Source: Spizellomyces punctatus DAOM BR117 (taxonomy: Eukaryota > Chytridiomycota > Chytridiomycetes > Spizellomycetales > Spizellomycetaceae). Taken from it: DNA of 64,000 nucleotides. Positions 44,585 through 55,719 of the stretch are shown piece by piece. Position numbers and translations under genes: made by a program. Below the pieces are notes generated by a model that was given only the letters and a program-made list of their open reading frames with translations, did no database searches and had not been told where the DNA came from. The stretch is from assembly GCF_000182565.1 (NCBI RefSeq), contig NW_015971548.1:232215-296214 (forward strand). The letters run 5' to 3'. Positions within the stretch are counted from its first letter, which is position 1; every line of letters starts with the position of its first letter.

Positions 44585-44953
44585 GTCGTCAAAATGCTGC
44601 CTCTGCTAACATTTTCGGTTATCTGCTGTATGAGCATCAAAAACTTGCACAGAGGTTCTTACCAAATGCTTGTTTGGAATCCAAAGACAGAAACAAGTGG
44701 TAAAGGACTGTTAAAGGAAGGCAACGTGCATATATCTATTTATATTCTTATATGACCCTTCTTCCTCTATTCTTCCGATGATGACATCACTAGAGGTGGC
44801 ATTCCCCCCTGCACCGTTCTTATTGTCCTTCAACAGACGACTTGCGTCGGGACTGATGACCAGAACGCGTACGTAAGCAAAGTAGCTTGGCAATCGATGA
44901 CTCACTTTCCAGAGGTTCACTCTGACGGGTTGCAGAACTTGGTTATCCTGTAA
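44585..44953. other. Divergent region between the B12D-like gene and the omega-amidase
   Basis: A minus-strand open frame (44711-44920) has no recognised family. A possible exon pair within it (NQVLQPVRVNLWK then SRRKSSVEGQ) has good splice signals but would require earlier exons antisense to the omega-amidase, so I leave it unannotated. Confidence 0.4.
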
Positions 44954-46003
44954 ATGTCTACCGCCGCAAGCTCACGATCGTTCAAGTTGGCACTTGTTCA
45001 ATTGCTGGTTACGTCCAGCAAAGAGGCAAACCTTCGAAACGCTCGCTCCAAAGTTCTTGAAGCTGCAAAAAATGGTGCAAACGTCGTTGTTTTGCCAGGT
45101 ACGGCCGAACCGTTATTTCGGGAATTACTTTGCTCTTAACAAGAAGGCATTTTCAATAGAGTGTTTTAACTCTCCATACGGTACCCAATACTTTCCTCAA
45201 TATGCCGAGCCCCTTGAGAACAGTCCATCGTCCCGCGCCTTGCAGGAAATGGCTAGAGACGCAAAGGTCTACCTAATCGGTGGGTCATTTCCTGAGGAGA
45301 AGGAGAAAAAGTATTATAACACTTGTACAATATGGGATCCGAAGGGTGAACGACTGGGTGTCCATAGAAAGGTGCGATAGAGTCTTGTGTTTTGCATCTG
45401 AATAGATCTCCTCAAACTCACTATTTTGCGTAGATCCATCTCTTCGATATTGACGTTCCGAACAAGATCACATTCAAGGAATCTGAAATACTTTCCCCCG
45501 GATCATCCCCGACATCATTTTTGACACCATGGGGAAGAATTGGAGTAGGCATCTGTTACGATATTCGGTTTCCTGAACTGGCCATGATTGCTGCGAGAAA
45601 GGGTTGCGTGGCTATGATATATCCTGGAGCTTTTAATATGACGACTGGACCATTGCATGTAAGAGACGTTTTGTGTGTCGCGTCATTATCTGTGATAGTG
45701 AGTGGGAGCTGATTCTCAAATCAACCATCACAGTGGGAACTTCTTCAACGCGCTCGTGCCGTTGACAATCAAATCTATGTCAGCGCATGTTCTCCTGCCC
45801 GTGATCCCAACTCTTCCTATATTGCTTGGGGCCACTCTACAGTCGTTGATCCACTGGGTGTCGTCGTCGCTACAACGGATGAAAAAGAAAGCATTACTTA
45901 TGCCGATATTGATTTGGAAAAGATTGATGAAGCTCGACAGAATATTCCCGTGACCTCGCAGAGGAGGTTCGATGTATATCCGGATGTGAGTGCAGGAAAT
46001 TGA
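44954..46003 (+). CDS. Nitrilase-superfamily omega-amidase (NIT2-like)
   Basis: Hydrolyses alpha-ketoglutaramate and alpha-ketosuccinamate, or a related amide, in nitrogen salvage. Four exons (44954-45098, then from 45160), about 280 residues. The start is [20 protein letters not shown]. Catalytic triad: Glu in the loop before [20 protein letters not shown] (the VVLPE Glu), Lys in GVHRKIHLFDI, Cys in [36 protein letters not shown] and [15 protein letters not shown] follow, then [20 protein letters not shown]. The Glu at VVLPE and ECF is completed only across the first intron. It ends [14 protein letters not shown]. All residues needed for catalysis are present. Cytosolic; no targeting peptide. 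Confidence 0.9.
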
Positions 46004-46194
46004 TAGTTCGTATAGGTTCACTGTTAGGATCAATGTAGTTATTATGTAGAGTGTGCTTATGTAGAATGGTAATGGAAGCTTTGCAGCTCATTCTGTAAAA
46101 TTGTGTACTATTCCTGACGTGAAGCAGAACAGAGTGACGAAAATACATTAACGGCATATATGCCTAAATAAACCAATGTAATAAAGAATAAAAC

Positions 46195-47282
46195 CTAATC
46201 ATCTCGTCGCTTGAAGAATCTAAACTGAATTATCATGCCAATAATCGCAAAGGCGATCATTGAACATAACAGGGCGATTACTTTGCCATTGCGCCTTTTC
46301 AAGGGTAAGGAAAAGTGAGTTAATCGTTACAATGGAAGTTGCGGGTCATGACTTACTCGAAAACCGTATAACTGAATTTATTCTCTCCCACCAGAAATTG
46401 TCTTGTGGAATCTGTGAATCCCGTTCGTGCATAGCAGTCAATCCCGAATACAATACTGTATGCACCTCCAATACTTGTCGCAACAACGAGAAGAATTTTT
46501 TGAAAAAAGGAGATGGCGAGGCCCCCTACTCCTGTCATGGCAGCGAGGAAAATGATACGGCCCTTCGCTGTACCGATCTGGTTTTTGCAGGAATTACTAA
46601 AGTCAGGACACCGGACTTGAATAGCAAGTAATTTAGGAGACATACCACACCACCTGTTTGCCATGACAAAATGAACATTGCAAACAAAAATCCTGCAGCC
46701 GCTCCGATAGCCACGAGACCCAATCTCCATACACAGAGCGCCAACCCCCCGCCGATGACACCAGATGCGAGCGGACCAAGGAGAAGAACAGTATTTCGAT
46801 TTGGAAATCCCGTAGAGGGTTCGACGGCGGTAAGGATCAAATAGCCGACCAAAGCTTGCCAAAACAGTTAGACTCAACTGGATCACGAAGACTGATAGGG
46901 TGGAATTGCCTACCAGTGACGAAAAATCCACCAACGAAAAGCGTGACTTTAAAAAATCGTTGTCCGAAAAAGAGGAGAAATACACCAACAACAAGTGTTA
47001 TGGCACCCAAGACGGCGGTCTGGGCGATAATCTCTCGTGCCTTGTTGAGTATGTCCAAGGCACCTGCGCTTACAAAATCAGTCAAGAGTTCTCCTGTATC
47101 TTCCACTTGCAGGTTCACAACCCACCACCATCACCGCCATCTCCTCCTCCATCACCAGTTGGTGTCGCTGTTGGCGATGGGGTTGCTGAGGTTGTACTGG
47201 TTTGTGCAGCTGCATGCGTGAGTTGCCATAGGAAAAAAATTACCCACACGCTCAATTTCGGTGGTATTAGGGTAGAGCCCAT
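46195..47282 (-). CDS. TMEM198-like multispanning membrane protein with signal peptide
   Basis: Start at 47282: MGSTLIPPKLSVWVIFFLWQ then LTHAAAQTSTT, a signal peptide followed by a Thr/Pro-rich stretch. An intron is needed before EDTGELLTDFVSAGALDILN; a 50-bp GT-AG intron consisting of GGA/GGT repeats (about 47155-47106) gives the right frame. Helices follow: AVLGAITLVVGVFLLFFGQR, FFKVTLFVGGFFVTG, then NRNTVLLLGPLASGVIGGGL, WRLGLVAIGAAAGFLFAMFI, IIFLAAMTGVGGLAISFFQK, ILLVVATSIGGAYSIVFGID, and a final IALLCSMIAFAIIGMIIQFR. The gene ends FFKRRDD at 46195. The gly-rich pairs of helices match the TMEM198 (DUF4203) domain. Function in fungi is unknown. Exon edges in the middle are approximate. 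Confidence 0.75.
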
Positions 47283-48250
47283 AGCTCATGTATTTTAGGA
47301 TGATGTGATGATTCAACTAACGGAGCCAAATGCGGAAGAGCCATATTTTATAATGTTAGATGCTGCCAAGACTTTTAGCCAGTGTCGGGCCAACGCGAGA
47401 GCAAAACACGGATCTAAAATTGGGGGTTCAGTTCTTGGCTTGTTACCCAATCTAGTATTGGGGATCTTGAGAATATCGAATAGCTGCGGGCGAAACCTTC
47501 AAATCCTCATCGTTACATATAGTCCGCTATAAGACATCTCGGATACCATGCTCGTAATACTGGCAAATCAACATGTGGGATATCAACACATTAAATGAGA
47601 AAACTGTCGCCACACACAACCACGGAGGGAAAACGAAGATGACTGATACTGAGAGCAAAAAGTCGTCAAATAAAGTGTATGACTGACCAATAGTCGGATG
47701 TATTCCAATACAGTAATCCCGCCTCGCACCCGTATATTAAGCAACAGAATTTAAGTCCTTCCAAAGTAACGACCAGTCAACGTGCGTGATGCGCAGCCTA
47801 CATGTGCGCTTCTGCTGAAGGGTATAAAACGATACCGGTTTCAGAAGCCGTCCAGAAACCCCGCTACGCTTGCCAGATCGGCCTTAACGTCAGCACAGCG
47901 GAGTTTAGGAACTTCCACGCGCGCTTACGAAAGACGCGTTAAAACGCTTCGCTTCAAGAGGTTTTCGAAGATTCAGGGTTAGGATGCGCGCGCATGGCCA
48001 AAAAACGAACGTGCGTAAGCAGTTAGAAAGGTAGCTTCAATAAGAAGAAGGAATACGGAAGTAATGCGTGAAGGTTCTGTCGAATAAGATGGTCTTCTTG
48101 AGTGCTGCGGGAATGATGCGCTCGATGTTTATATAAAGGGCATTTGCTGGGGATGGGTCCCCCGATTTCTCCACCGATTTGTGCAGCAAAAGTTTTCCCA
48201 ACTGTCTCTTTCCATTGGACCCCACTTTATCAGAATATCACCTAGCAATA
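47283..48250. other. Intergenic region before the small secreted protein gene
   Basis: A 75-codon and a 66-codon plus-strand frame (47305-47532, 47782-47982) are unrecognised and lack splice continuity. A TATA box lies at 48128-48139. Confidence 0.4.
48128..48139 (+). promoter_or_regulatory. TATA box of the small secreted protein gene
   Basis: TTTATATAAAGG lies about 112 bp upstream of the ATG at 48251. Confidence 0.55.
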
Positions 48251-48737
48251 ATGAGTGTCGTGGCGCGAACAACTTTTTGGGCTTTGCTGTTTGCCTTCTT
48301 TGCCGTTTGGATGAATGGGGTAAGTCCGTATCGCTGCGCAAGCTCTTGTCGTTTATAGCTCTAAGCACCACCGAAATCTTACCCACATAACATAGGTCAC
48401 AGTAACAGCTATCCCTGCTGTCCGCGACATAGCCGCTGAAAACAACATCATCCCCTGCTCCGGTGCGCGAGCAATGACCATCCTGCCAACCGACAACAAC
48501 GACACAACGACCCTTGGCCAACTCGTCATCGTTAATGACTCACCTCCCAACCGCGAATACACCTTCACTTTGACTCTTTCGCTTCCCGATGGTGCTGTGG
48601 AGGTTTCCCCTAGCGGATTAGTCACACTGGTGACGAGCCTAGGCAAAAATAAGGCGGTGGGCTTTAAAGCCGAGGCAAATGCGGTCATTCCGCCCGTTGA
48701 TACGATCTCGCAGTTTTTCTTGATTCAGATGATTTGA
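48251..48737 (+). CDS. Small predicted secreted protein
   Basis: Two exons (48251-48319, then from about 48396) give about 137 residues. MSVVARTTFWALLFAFFAVW then MNGVTVTA is a clear signal peptide with probable cleavage before IPAVRD. The mature part (TLGQLVIVNDSPPNREYTFT, SLPDGAVEVSPSGLVTLVTS) alternates hydrophobic and polar residues like a beta-sandwich and has a single Cys in IIPCSG. I recognise no family. Likely exported to the cell surface or medium. A TATA box supports independent expression. Confidence 0.65.
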
Positions 48738-49703
48738 GATGGTGCGTATGCACAAATACGGCATGTGTACATAGGGGGTATTATTGTGCGGTTAAAGTGT
48801 GAAAGTATGAATAATTATGTATTTAGAAAGAATATTGTCAATTTCAAAAAACACTCTTTATCACTTGATTGGTTGTGGGCGGCGCAGTAACAATATTAGC
48901 CTCTAGGTTGGGTATTTCATCGCCTCGTTCTCTATCTACGTGTGCATCTCGTCCGCCTGTGGTCACATTACAGCGACTCAACTCTCTCCATACAACCATC
49001 TTTTTGGACACATACTTTAAGCCAAATAATGAGTTACCAAAAGAAGCAGACGATGAAGCTGTCGATATCGCTCACTGAAGGTTTCATCATGAAAAAAGAG
49101 GAGATATTGAGGATGACCACCACCCAGCTATACCTAAATGCTTTGGTGGTGTAGGTCCGATATATATGCATTTGATAGATAAGAAGGTGGGCCTTCTTAA
49201 TGGCACGACATTGTCAAATCGACAGCGTTCCATGGTGTGAGTATGCTACCTTGCGTTCATCAAGCTACACTGCAGGATCCAGTGGTATTGAATCAAAGGT
49301 CAGTAGGGTAGTCCGGAAACACAACCGACAATATGGCTGTGGAGCTTCTTACCTTGTAAAGAATGTTTGAACACGATATTACAAGCAGCTCGCTGCAGGC
49401 CCTTGATGCCCCAATGTCAAAACACTTTATCAGACAAAAACAGATAAACTCAAAAGGCATTTGAGTTAATGTGCTTCCCTGTGCAGCTGTACCATCTGGT
49501 GCGGAGGAAACTTCACCGCTATACATATCTCCTAAAACATGGCAGAACGTTAAACGATGTGCAAGCTAACCACGTGAATATCTCATTTAGCCCAATATGG
49601 TATAAATTAAAGTGTGCAATCCGTTGCAAACAGCCGCAGTGAAAAAAGTGGTTTTGAAATTCAGCTCTTGTTCCATTACCCACTTTGCTCTGTCCGCAAG
49701 ACG
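48738..49703. other. Region with weak minus-strand coding signals
   Basis: The minus strand has a protein-like stretch ending at about 48845 (FGLKYVSKKMVVWRELSRCN) and another at 49526-49293 (QMPFEFICFCLIKCFDIGAS), possibly exons of one unrecognised small gene. Frames and splice sites are not convincing enough to model. Confidence 0.3.
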
Positions 49704-50605
49704 ATGCCCCATTGGCAAACAATGGGTCTACAGCACCTGCTCCTCATGTTGCTGGGTTTGACCTTGCTGTCATGCCCAGCAACATTCGGAAAAATGACAG
49801 CCGAACAAAAACGGATTCAGAAAGAACTTGCCGATAAGGCGGACAAGGAGATCATGTTTTTGGACCACAACGTTTTGGATACAGTGATTCAGAATGAAGC
49901 TTGGCTGGTCTTTTATGGGGCGAATTGGTGTCCATATACTCAACGGTGAGATCTAATCATTATGATTCAGGCATGGAAAGCCGATAAACTGACAACCGTT
50001 CAATGTAAACAGGTTCACACCCAAATGGCTCGAAGTGCAAAACCGATTCCTCCAAAAAAAGTACGCAGACCGGGGCATCCACATTGGAAAAGTCGAATGC
50101 AGTATACCGGACGTTTACCATGGTGTAGCGGACTTTTGTACCAACCACGGGGTGGACGGGTTTCCTACCGTCAATGTATACATTAACGGGACACTCATTG
50201 AGGAATACCCGGAGGCAGATGAGATTGATCCTTTGATGTCATATATTGACCGGTTGGTGGTCAAGTATGAGGAGAAGAAGGCGGCAGAAGCGTTGGTAAA
50301 GGCTCAAGCACAGAAAGCGGATGCAAAGACTAGCAAGTTGGACAACGTGGAAATGAACAAGACATTGGCGCAGGCGCCTGTTGAAAACACACTTGTTCAG
50401 CACGTTAGTAGCTACATAATTGATGCATACCTCGAACATCTTGCTCTGGATATTGCGCTAACGTCTGCTCTGTAAATAGTCCAAATCCAATCCAGCTCCC
50501 TACCTCATCGTTGCGGGTGGCCTGATAGCCAGTATGTGTGGCATCATTCTCTACCGACGACGGCAGGCCGCATTAAAGGGAGCCTACCGTCGTGTCGATT
50601 TGTGA
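49704..50605 (+). CDS. Thioredoxin-fold type I membrane protein (PDI/TMX-like) with a single active-site cysteine
   Basis: Signal peptide MPHWQTMGLQHLLLMLLGLT, mature domain with FLDHNVLDTVIQNEAWLVFY then GANWCPYTQRF, KVECSIPDVYHGVADFCTNH and GVDGFPTVNVYINGTLIEEY: a thioredoxin fold with the cis-Pro loop (GFPT) intact. The active site is WCPYT, so only the first Cys of CxxC is present, as in PDI relatives that form mixed disulfides but do not oxidise well. A charged Ala/Lys-rich coiled linker follows, then one helix (APYLIVAGGLIASMCGIILY) and a basic cytosolic tail RRRQAALKGAYRRVDL. About 245 residues, three exons. It sits in the ER or secretory membrane. Role is inferred. Confidence 0.82.
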
Positions 50606-51052
50606 GTGAGTTATTGTGAATGTTTCATGGCAGGATTCCTTTGGATATTCATGTTATCGAAACTATTTAGGGATGTTGCGGTTCTTTGGGAAGACTCCAG
50701 TAGGACCGATAAGATGGCTTAACGTCACATGTGTTGGCCTATACGATTTCTATGATTGCACTCGTACCTACTTTCTTTTTGGCATTGGGTCCTGTTCTTT
50801 AATTTTTTATTCTATATAATAGAAATGGTCTTGACAGTAGCTGCTCCCGGCGTAGGGAAGCTGGACAAAAAATATGGGGTACAAAACACTCCTCGAAAAA
50901 GAGGGCAGGAATTGATCCTATTATTGCATAGAATGAGACTATCTATTCTAACTATCTATTCTGTCTATAAGTAACATCAACATAGAGTCCGACCGAATTT
51001 TTATGCGCTACCTTTTACAGGGAGCTTACAGATCCAGCTGATAAACTCACGC
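50606..51052. other. Convergent 3' flanks of the thioredoxin-fold gene and the nuclease gene
   Basis: AT-rich, with no credible coding sequence. Small open frames here (50616-50819, 50756-50974 plus) are Phe/Tyr-rich low-complexity translations. Confidence 0.45.
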
Positions 51053-52556
51053 TCAAAAGATGGCAACCCCGGCAGCGGCGACGACAGCAAACAAGATGGA
51101 GCTGACGGCCTTGAGGGGGGAGGCAGCAGAGTAGATGGGAGTAGGCGAGGTCGTTGGTTTGGGGTACGATGGGGTGGCCGTTTCGGTGGGGTCCACAGTC
51201 ACAGTGATGGTCGAGGTGGTAGAGCAACTGGTATGTTCTGCAGGTTGAGTCGTAGTTGCGATGCTCGAAGTCGTACCACTGGTAGCCGTTGCGGATTGCG
51301 TGGTCGTGGCAATGGACGTAGTGGTGGTGGAATTGGAAGCAGGTTGACCAGCCAAGATAATGTCCATAAACTTGGCCAAGCGGTAACCTCCCTTTGCGAT
51401 CTGCTTCCGAACGATTGGGTAAGTCTTTTGGTAGTATTCTCCCGCCAAGTCATTGGCCGTGCTGGTCCCAGTGCCAGCAAGGAGAGCCTTGTCCCAAACG
51501 ACGCCACAGTTGAACTCGTTTGAGTCGGTCGCCCAGTCCAATGGACATTGATCGGGGTTCCCGGTGGGGGAAGTGGTTGGGTTGCACTGGAGCCAAGTGT
51601 CCTTTTCCTGGGCCCATTCTCCCTTTTCTGATATATATAGATTCAGTTGGCGTACGATAGGGATTGTAACCAGCAGCAAAATGCTCTTACCGATGTTGTC
51701 CAGCAGGAACTGTCGGTATGCAACCCAGTTTCCACCAAAGTTTTCATTTACATCCTTTTGGGGAATGTAGACGTCCCAGAGAACGTGTAGCTGAAATTTG
51801 CTTGTACGGCCGTTGTAAACGTAGGTCTGGTTCCCTTCCCACTGCGCATGACGGCATCGTTAGTGCGATCCAAAAAAAAAAAAAAAAAGAAAGCCCACAC
51901 TTTCTGCTGATTGTATACGCACTGTAGTAAAGAACTGGTTTCCACCGAGAAGCTTGCCACAAGCATGAAGCGGTTGGGTAATGTCTCCGACAAAGTGCGA
52001 CAAGAACTTGACGGCCTCGGAGCGGGCGTCCCAGTTGTATTTGGCAGCATCCGCCGCGCGGAGAGTGTAATTTCCAATGGCATCGACCACGTTAACGCCA
52101 TTCTCGCCGTCCCGGGCCAAGTCCACTGAGCATTTCACGGGATTGGTCTCATTTGCGTCCAGAGGGGTCACGTCGTGGCTGTCAATAAAGTGAAGGTTGC
52201 TAGCCCACTTGACTGATAAATTTAAAATTTTGATCAGTACTATAGTGAACAAATGTCGTAATATGCAACACTAGACTCACAAGTGGGATCTGACTTTATC
52301 TCATCGGCCCATGTTGCCGATCTGGTAAAGTTCCAGCCAGAAGGCAACAAAAAGTCACGCACAGCCTTTGTCTCTGGCTTGAGCAGCGAGTCGGCAATAA
52401 AGCCCACCGCCTGGTGTCCTAAAGTCAAATAAAAAGTGTTTGAAAATGGATTTGACATTTTCCTACGCATAACATGAACGTACCATCGGCACCCCACGCA
52501 TAGGCAGATCCAGCCAAGGAAATCACAGTCGAAAGGATGGCAAGCTTTGCGTGCAT
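51053..52556 (-). CDS. Secreted S1/P1-type nuclease with Ser/Thr stalk and GPI-type tail
   Basis: Zinc-dependent single-strand-specific nuclease, secreted or cell-wall bound, for nucleic acid scavenging. MHAKLAILSTVISLAGSAYA is the signal peptide; cleavage leaves Trp1 (WGADGHQAVGFIADSLL), whose Trp1 and His6 are zinc ligands in P1. Further ligands: WASNLHFIDSHD; FLSHFVGDITQPLHACGK (H, D and the last H conserved; the family's GDIHQPLH has Thr here in place of the non-ligand His); and FQLHVLWDVYIP (HxxxD). The C-terminus is a Thr/Ser repeat stalk (TTTSIATTTQSATATSGTTS) ending in AASPLKAVSSILFAVVAAAG, a typical GPI-anchor signal. About five exons, roughly 400 residues. A TATA box lies at 52617-52623. 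Confidence 0.88.
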
Positions 52557-53159
52557 CTTGAAGTGATCGGATATGCAACGACGAAAACGGGTGGGGAAAC
52601 CAGTTGCTTTATGCGATTTTATAAATGCATCTGTTCCATACTGCACGTGTGCGCACACACGCCAAGTAAACGGGAAAAAAACAAAAAGATAGCACACTTC
52701 CGCTGTTGCAAAAACCTCACTTCAAGCAAATTGTGGAATAATTTGTTTGTATTCGTTGGGTGTCCAAAAAGTAGCACGCGGTCGATGCTTAAGTAATCGA
52801 CTTTGGGCGTGCAGTTTAACCCCGCTGGTTGGCCTTTTCGTTTTTATTTTTTTCAAGGCGATGATAGATGGGATTTCAACTCATTTTCGGCAAAGGGCTT
52901 TTCACGAGTTACTTGATGACTTTTAGCAGAGGTATTGTTGAGGTCAGGAATGGCCATTGGTCCCGGCAGTCGAGTCCAAAGCGGCTGGCAGCATGAGTGG
53001 TAACAAAAAAAGAGAGATATCCCAAATTACAATTACCCTGTAATATCCCTATATCCACAAAACTTTTGCACGCTGTTTTATTCAAAGCCACATTACAAGA
53101 AATGTTTCATAACACCAGCTATACAGCCCATATCCTTTGGCTACTTATGTCGGTCTACT
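52557..53159. other. Intergenic region, nuclease promoter and PAP2 3' flank
   Basis: Both neighbours are on the minus strand. It holds the nuclease TATA box; open frames inside are unrecognised. Confidence 0.45.
52617..52623 (-). promoter_or_regulatory. TATA box of the S1/P1 nuclease gene
   Basis: Minus-strand TATAAAA about 61 bp upstream of the ATG at 52556. Confidence 0.55.
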
Positions 53160-54471
53160 TTAAACCGCCAACTCACCCCTCTGACCCATCTCGACATTGC
53201 CAGCCTTGGGATTATTCCACCACATTGCATCAAATGGTGCACCCGCTACACCGCCCTCTCCTGTTCCCCACCCTGCTTTCCGGGTAGCTGGAAGAACAAC
53301 CATAGTGTCAGGTGGTTGCGCGATAGAGTACTTGAATCCTGACGCAGTGCGACGAGGAAGTGGGACATGGTTGAATCGATAGTCAAAGAGAGAAGCGTAT
53401 TGGAAGCGATATGCTCCCGTTGCGATCATGGAGCCGATAATGGCACCACCTATGACATCGTACCCTGTATATTTTATTTGGAATTAGCTAGTGATCTGAA
53501 AGAGTTTCAAAAATTGAACGCAGCTTACAGTGGTGGTACTTGTCAATGGTAAGTGACCCGGCAATGAGGGTTGCGGCAAGGATAGGGGCAAAAAACAGAA
53601 CGAGTTTCCAGTATTGTGGGCGATCTGAAAAAAGAAGTATGTTACAATCTCACGTATTGGAGAAATGAGGCAGATAGTCAAACCTACAATTTGCGAAAAC
53701 CTTCAACTTTGCATTCAAATACCAAGACAAGAACAAAAACCCAGCAAAAGCCGCCGTAGAATGTCCACTAGGGAAACTCTCTAGCGAGTCATTGATTTCT
53801 TTATCATCTCCCGTACACACACTGCGATCAACCATGATTCCATCAAATCCTTGACCGGCGTTGGCTAATGCGGGGTCGATGCGAGGTTTGCAGACAGCGT
53901 AAAAGTGTGGACGAAGACCTCCAATGAGCCATTTGAGAAAGACTTGGAAAACTGCCGCAGTGACTATTGAAAGGCCGGGGATATAAGTTAATCAGTAAAA
54001 CTCGGCAAGGTAAACCGGTGAAAAACACGACAAGAAAACCTCACCTAAACTCATTATCAAACCCATAACAGCAGCATTAAAATCCACAAAACTCCTTACT
54101 CGGATTTGAAGTAGGCAGAAGAAAACAAAAGGAACCATGAAACCCAAAAAGGCAGCCAACCAAATAGGAATAATGTTTGTTCGTAGAGGATAAGCAAATT
54201 CGGGGTAGATCACTTCTCCATCTCGAAAGTAGATTGGGAACAGGCGGTTGGGTGCTGGGCGGAGGTAATAGATACCTAGACCAAGAGCACCCATGCATGC
54301 GAGGGTCAACCAGTCTAGCCAGTACGAATGGATGTATGTTCTGGGTGTGAGTTTTGGGTATGCATTCGGACCGGGTTGGATAGAGTATTGGTTTGGAGCA
54401 GGTTGAGCAGGGTGGAGAGAGCCTTCGCCCGGGATGGTTGCTGCACTGGGTTGACGGTTGGCTGCCATCAT
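53160..54471 (-). CDS. PAP2-family lipid phosphatase (DPP1/LPP-type)
   Basis: Integral membrane phosphatase acting on diacylglycerol pyrophosphate, phosphatidate or lysophosphatidate at vacuole or plasma membrane. The N-terminus is Pro-rich and cytosolic (ATIPGEGSLHPAQPAPNQYS), then six helices starting YWLDWLTLACMGALGLGIYY. Catalytic motifs: C1 KWLIGGLRPHFYAVCKP, C2 ESFPSGHSTAAFAG, C3 GSLTIDKYHHWYDVIGGAII, the last completed across an intron (the usual SR of C3 is GSLTIDKYHH here, with nucleophile His and Asp kept). The tail has HVPLPRRTASGFKYSIAQPP. About five exons. ATG at 54471 follows a TATA box at 54564-54571. The class is firm; the exact substrate is not. Confidence 0.88.
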
Positions 54472-55329
54472 GATTTACTGTGTCGGTTTCTGCTGGTGCC
54501 GGGAAACACAATCAAGCGTCGGATCTGCGAATGAAAATCAAAAGGTAAAATCATCGGAAGGGGCTTTTATAGATCTTCGGAAGGGTTCCTTGAAGGTATT
54601 CGATCATCGAAGGGGGTGACGTAACCAACCGATTGCGTCACGGACTCACGCGCGCACACATCGTTTATTGAATAAACAATCACTTTGTGTATTGGCACGG
54701 AATATGGAAAACATGACGACGAATATCGCTTTTTTTTTTTCATTCAACAGCTACTTGTACTTGGCATCTGACGTTTTTCTGACTTAGCATATCGGTCCAA
54801 TGTCAAATGTCAACTTGGATGGGAAGCATATTTGGTCATTTGAGATGTATTTTAAACGGTATTTACATGAAAAAGAGAGCGACATGTGCAAGTCCCCCAA
54901 TCCATTCTGTCACTCTCTCAAACGCATCCAAAACAGCATATCCTTCTGGAGCAAACATCCATTTGCACACCTGCGCGCGCAGATGGTCTCAAGAGTCTGG
55001 CATAGTCAGTCTGGCAAGCGGGGTAATAGGTTAGCGTTTCAAAGCAGAAAGGATAGAACGTTGAGTGTGCAAGTTCAGCAACCCCATTACCTTGTTCCTA
55101 TGAAAATGCCAGGTAAACTGCAATCTCGGCCATCTGCCTGCTTTTTGATGTGCCATCAAACACAAATCCGATTAGAGTCAGGACCAAGTTCAGAGAAAAA
55201 CCAGAGATGTTTTTTATTTTCCCCCAACTCTATTTACATGCCACCAATCGTGCCAGTCTGGTTTCCGAGCAACAACATGTATGCTCTTTGTTGCCTTTTC
55301 CAGCGACCAACAGAAAACTTCCGCGCACC
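54472..55329. other. Intergenic region upstream of the PAP2 gene
   Basis: Contains the PAP2 TATA box, then about 700 bp without credible genes. The open frame 54800-55522 on the plus strand runs antisense to the small membrane protein at 55330-55593 and lacks a recognised product. Confidence 0.4.
54564..54571 (-). promoter_or_regulatory. TATA box of the PAP2 phosphatase gene
   Basis: Minus-strand TATAAAAG about 93 bp upstream of the ATG at 54471. Confidence 0.5.
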
Positions 55330-55593
55330 TCACTTTGTCCTTCCAGCCTCCCGTGCCCACCTCTGTTCATCCCCGTACGATAGAGACGTCTCACTGTGCC
55401 TTCTAAAGCTCACAGGGCGCGTCTGTAGGCCAGGGGAGGAAGGCGAACTCTTTGTAGGAAGGAGACCGGCTCCAATCGATGTCAAGGCACCCGTAGCGTG
55501 TTGGCCAGACTCTTGGGGTTGATGGGTCAAGTACATGGCCGCGGCGGCTCCAGCGGCGCCAGCTGCGAGGATGAAAGGTGCAGGTCCAGGCAT
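55330..55593 (-). CDS. Small hypothetical membrane protein
   Basis: Start ATG at 55593, 87 residues. MPGPAPFILAAGAAGAAAAM then YLTHQPQESGQ is one Ala/Gly-rich helix, possibly a membrane anchor or targeting peptide. The rest is Ser/Pro-rich and basic (RPVSFRRHSETSLSYGDEQR). No family is recognised. A TATA box at 55712-55719, about 119 bp upstream, favours a real gene. Confidence 0.45.
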   Translation of the reverse strand: MPGPAPFILAAGAAGAAAAMYLTHQPQESGQHATGALTSIGAGLLPTKSSPSSPGLQTRPVSFRRHSETSLSYGDEQRWAREAGRTK

Positions 55594-55711
55594 GGTTGTT
55601 AAAAGAGTTGCTTGGTTGGTTTCAAACAAATGGTATAGCAGCAGAGAGCTAATGTTCTTTTAAAAAAAAAAAAAAAGAACACCCTACGGGGAGAAGCTAT
55701 TTCACCCACTC

Positions 55712-55719
55712 CTTTTATA
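55712..55719 (-). promoter_or_regulatory. TATA box of the small membrane protein gene
   Basis: Minus-strand TATAAAAG upstream of the ATG at 55593. Confidence 0.45.

Noticed and set aside
47305-47982. Plus-strand frames of 66-75 codons
   Set aside because: They have no domain, no splice continuity and no TATA-linked start; the nearest real start is at 48251.
54800-55522. 240-codon plus-strand frame
   Set aside because: It runs antisense through the small membrane protein, has no recognised domain, and its composition looks like a chance frame.
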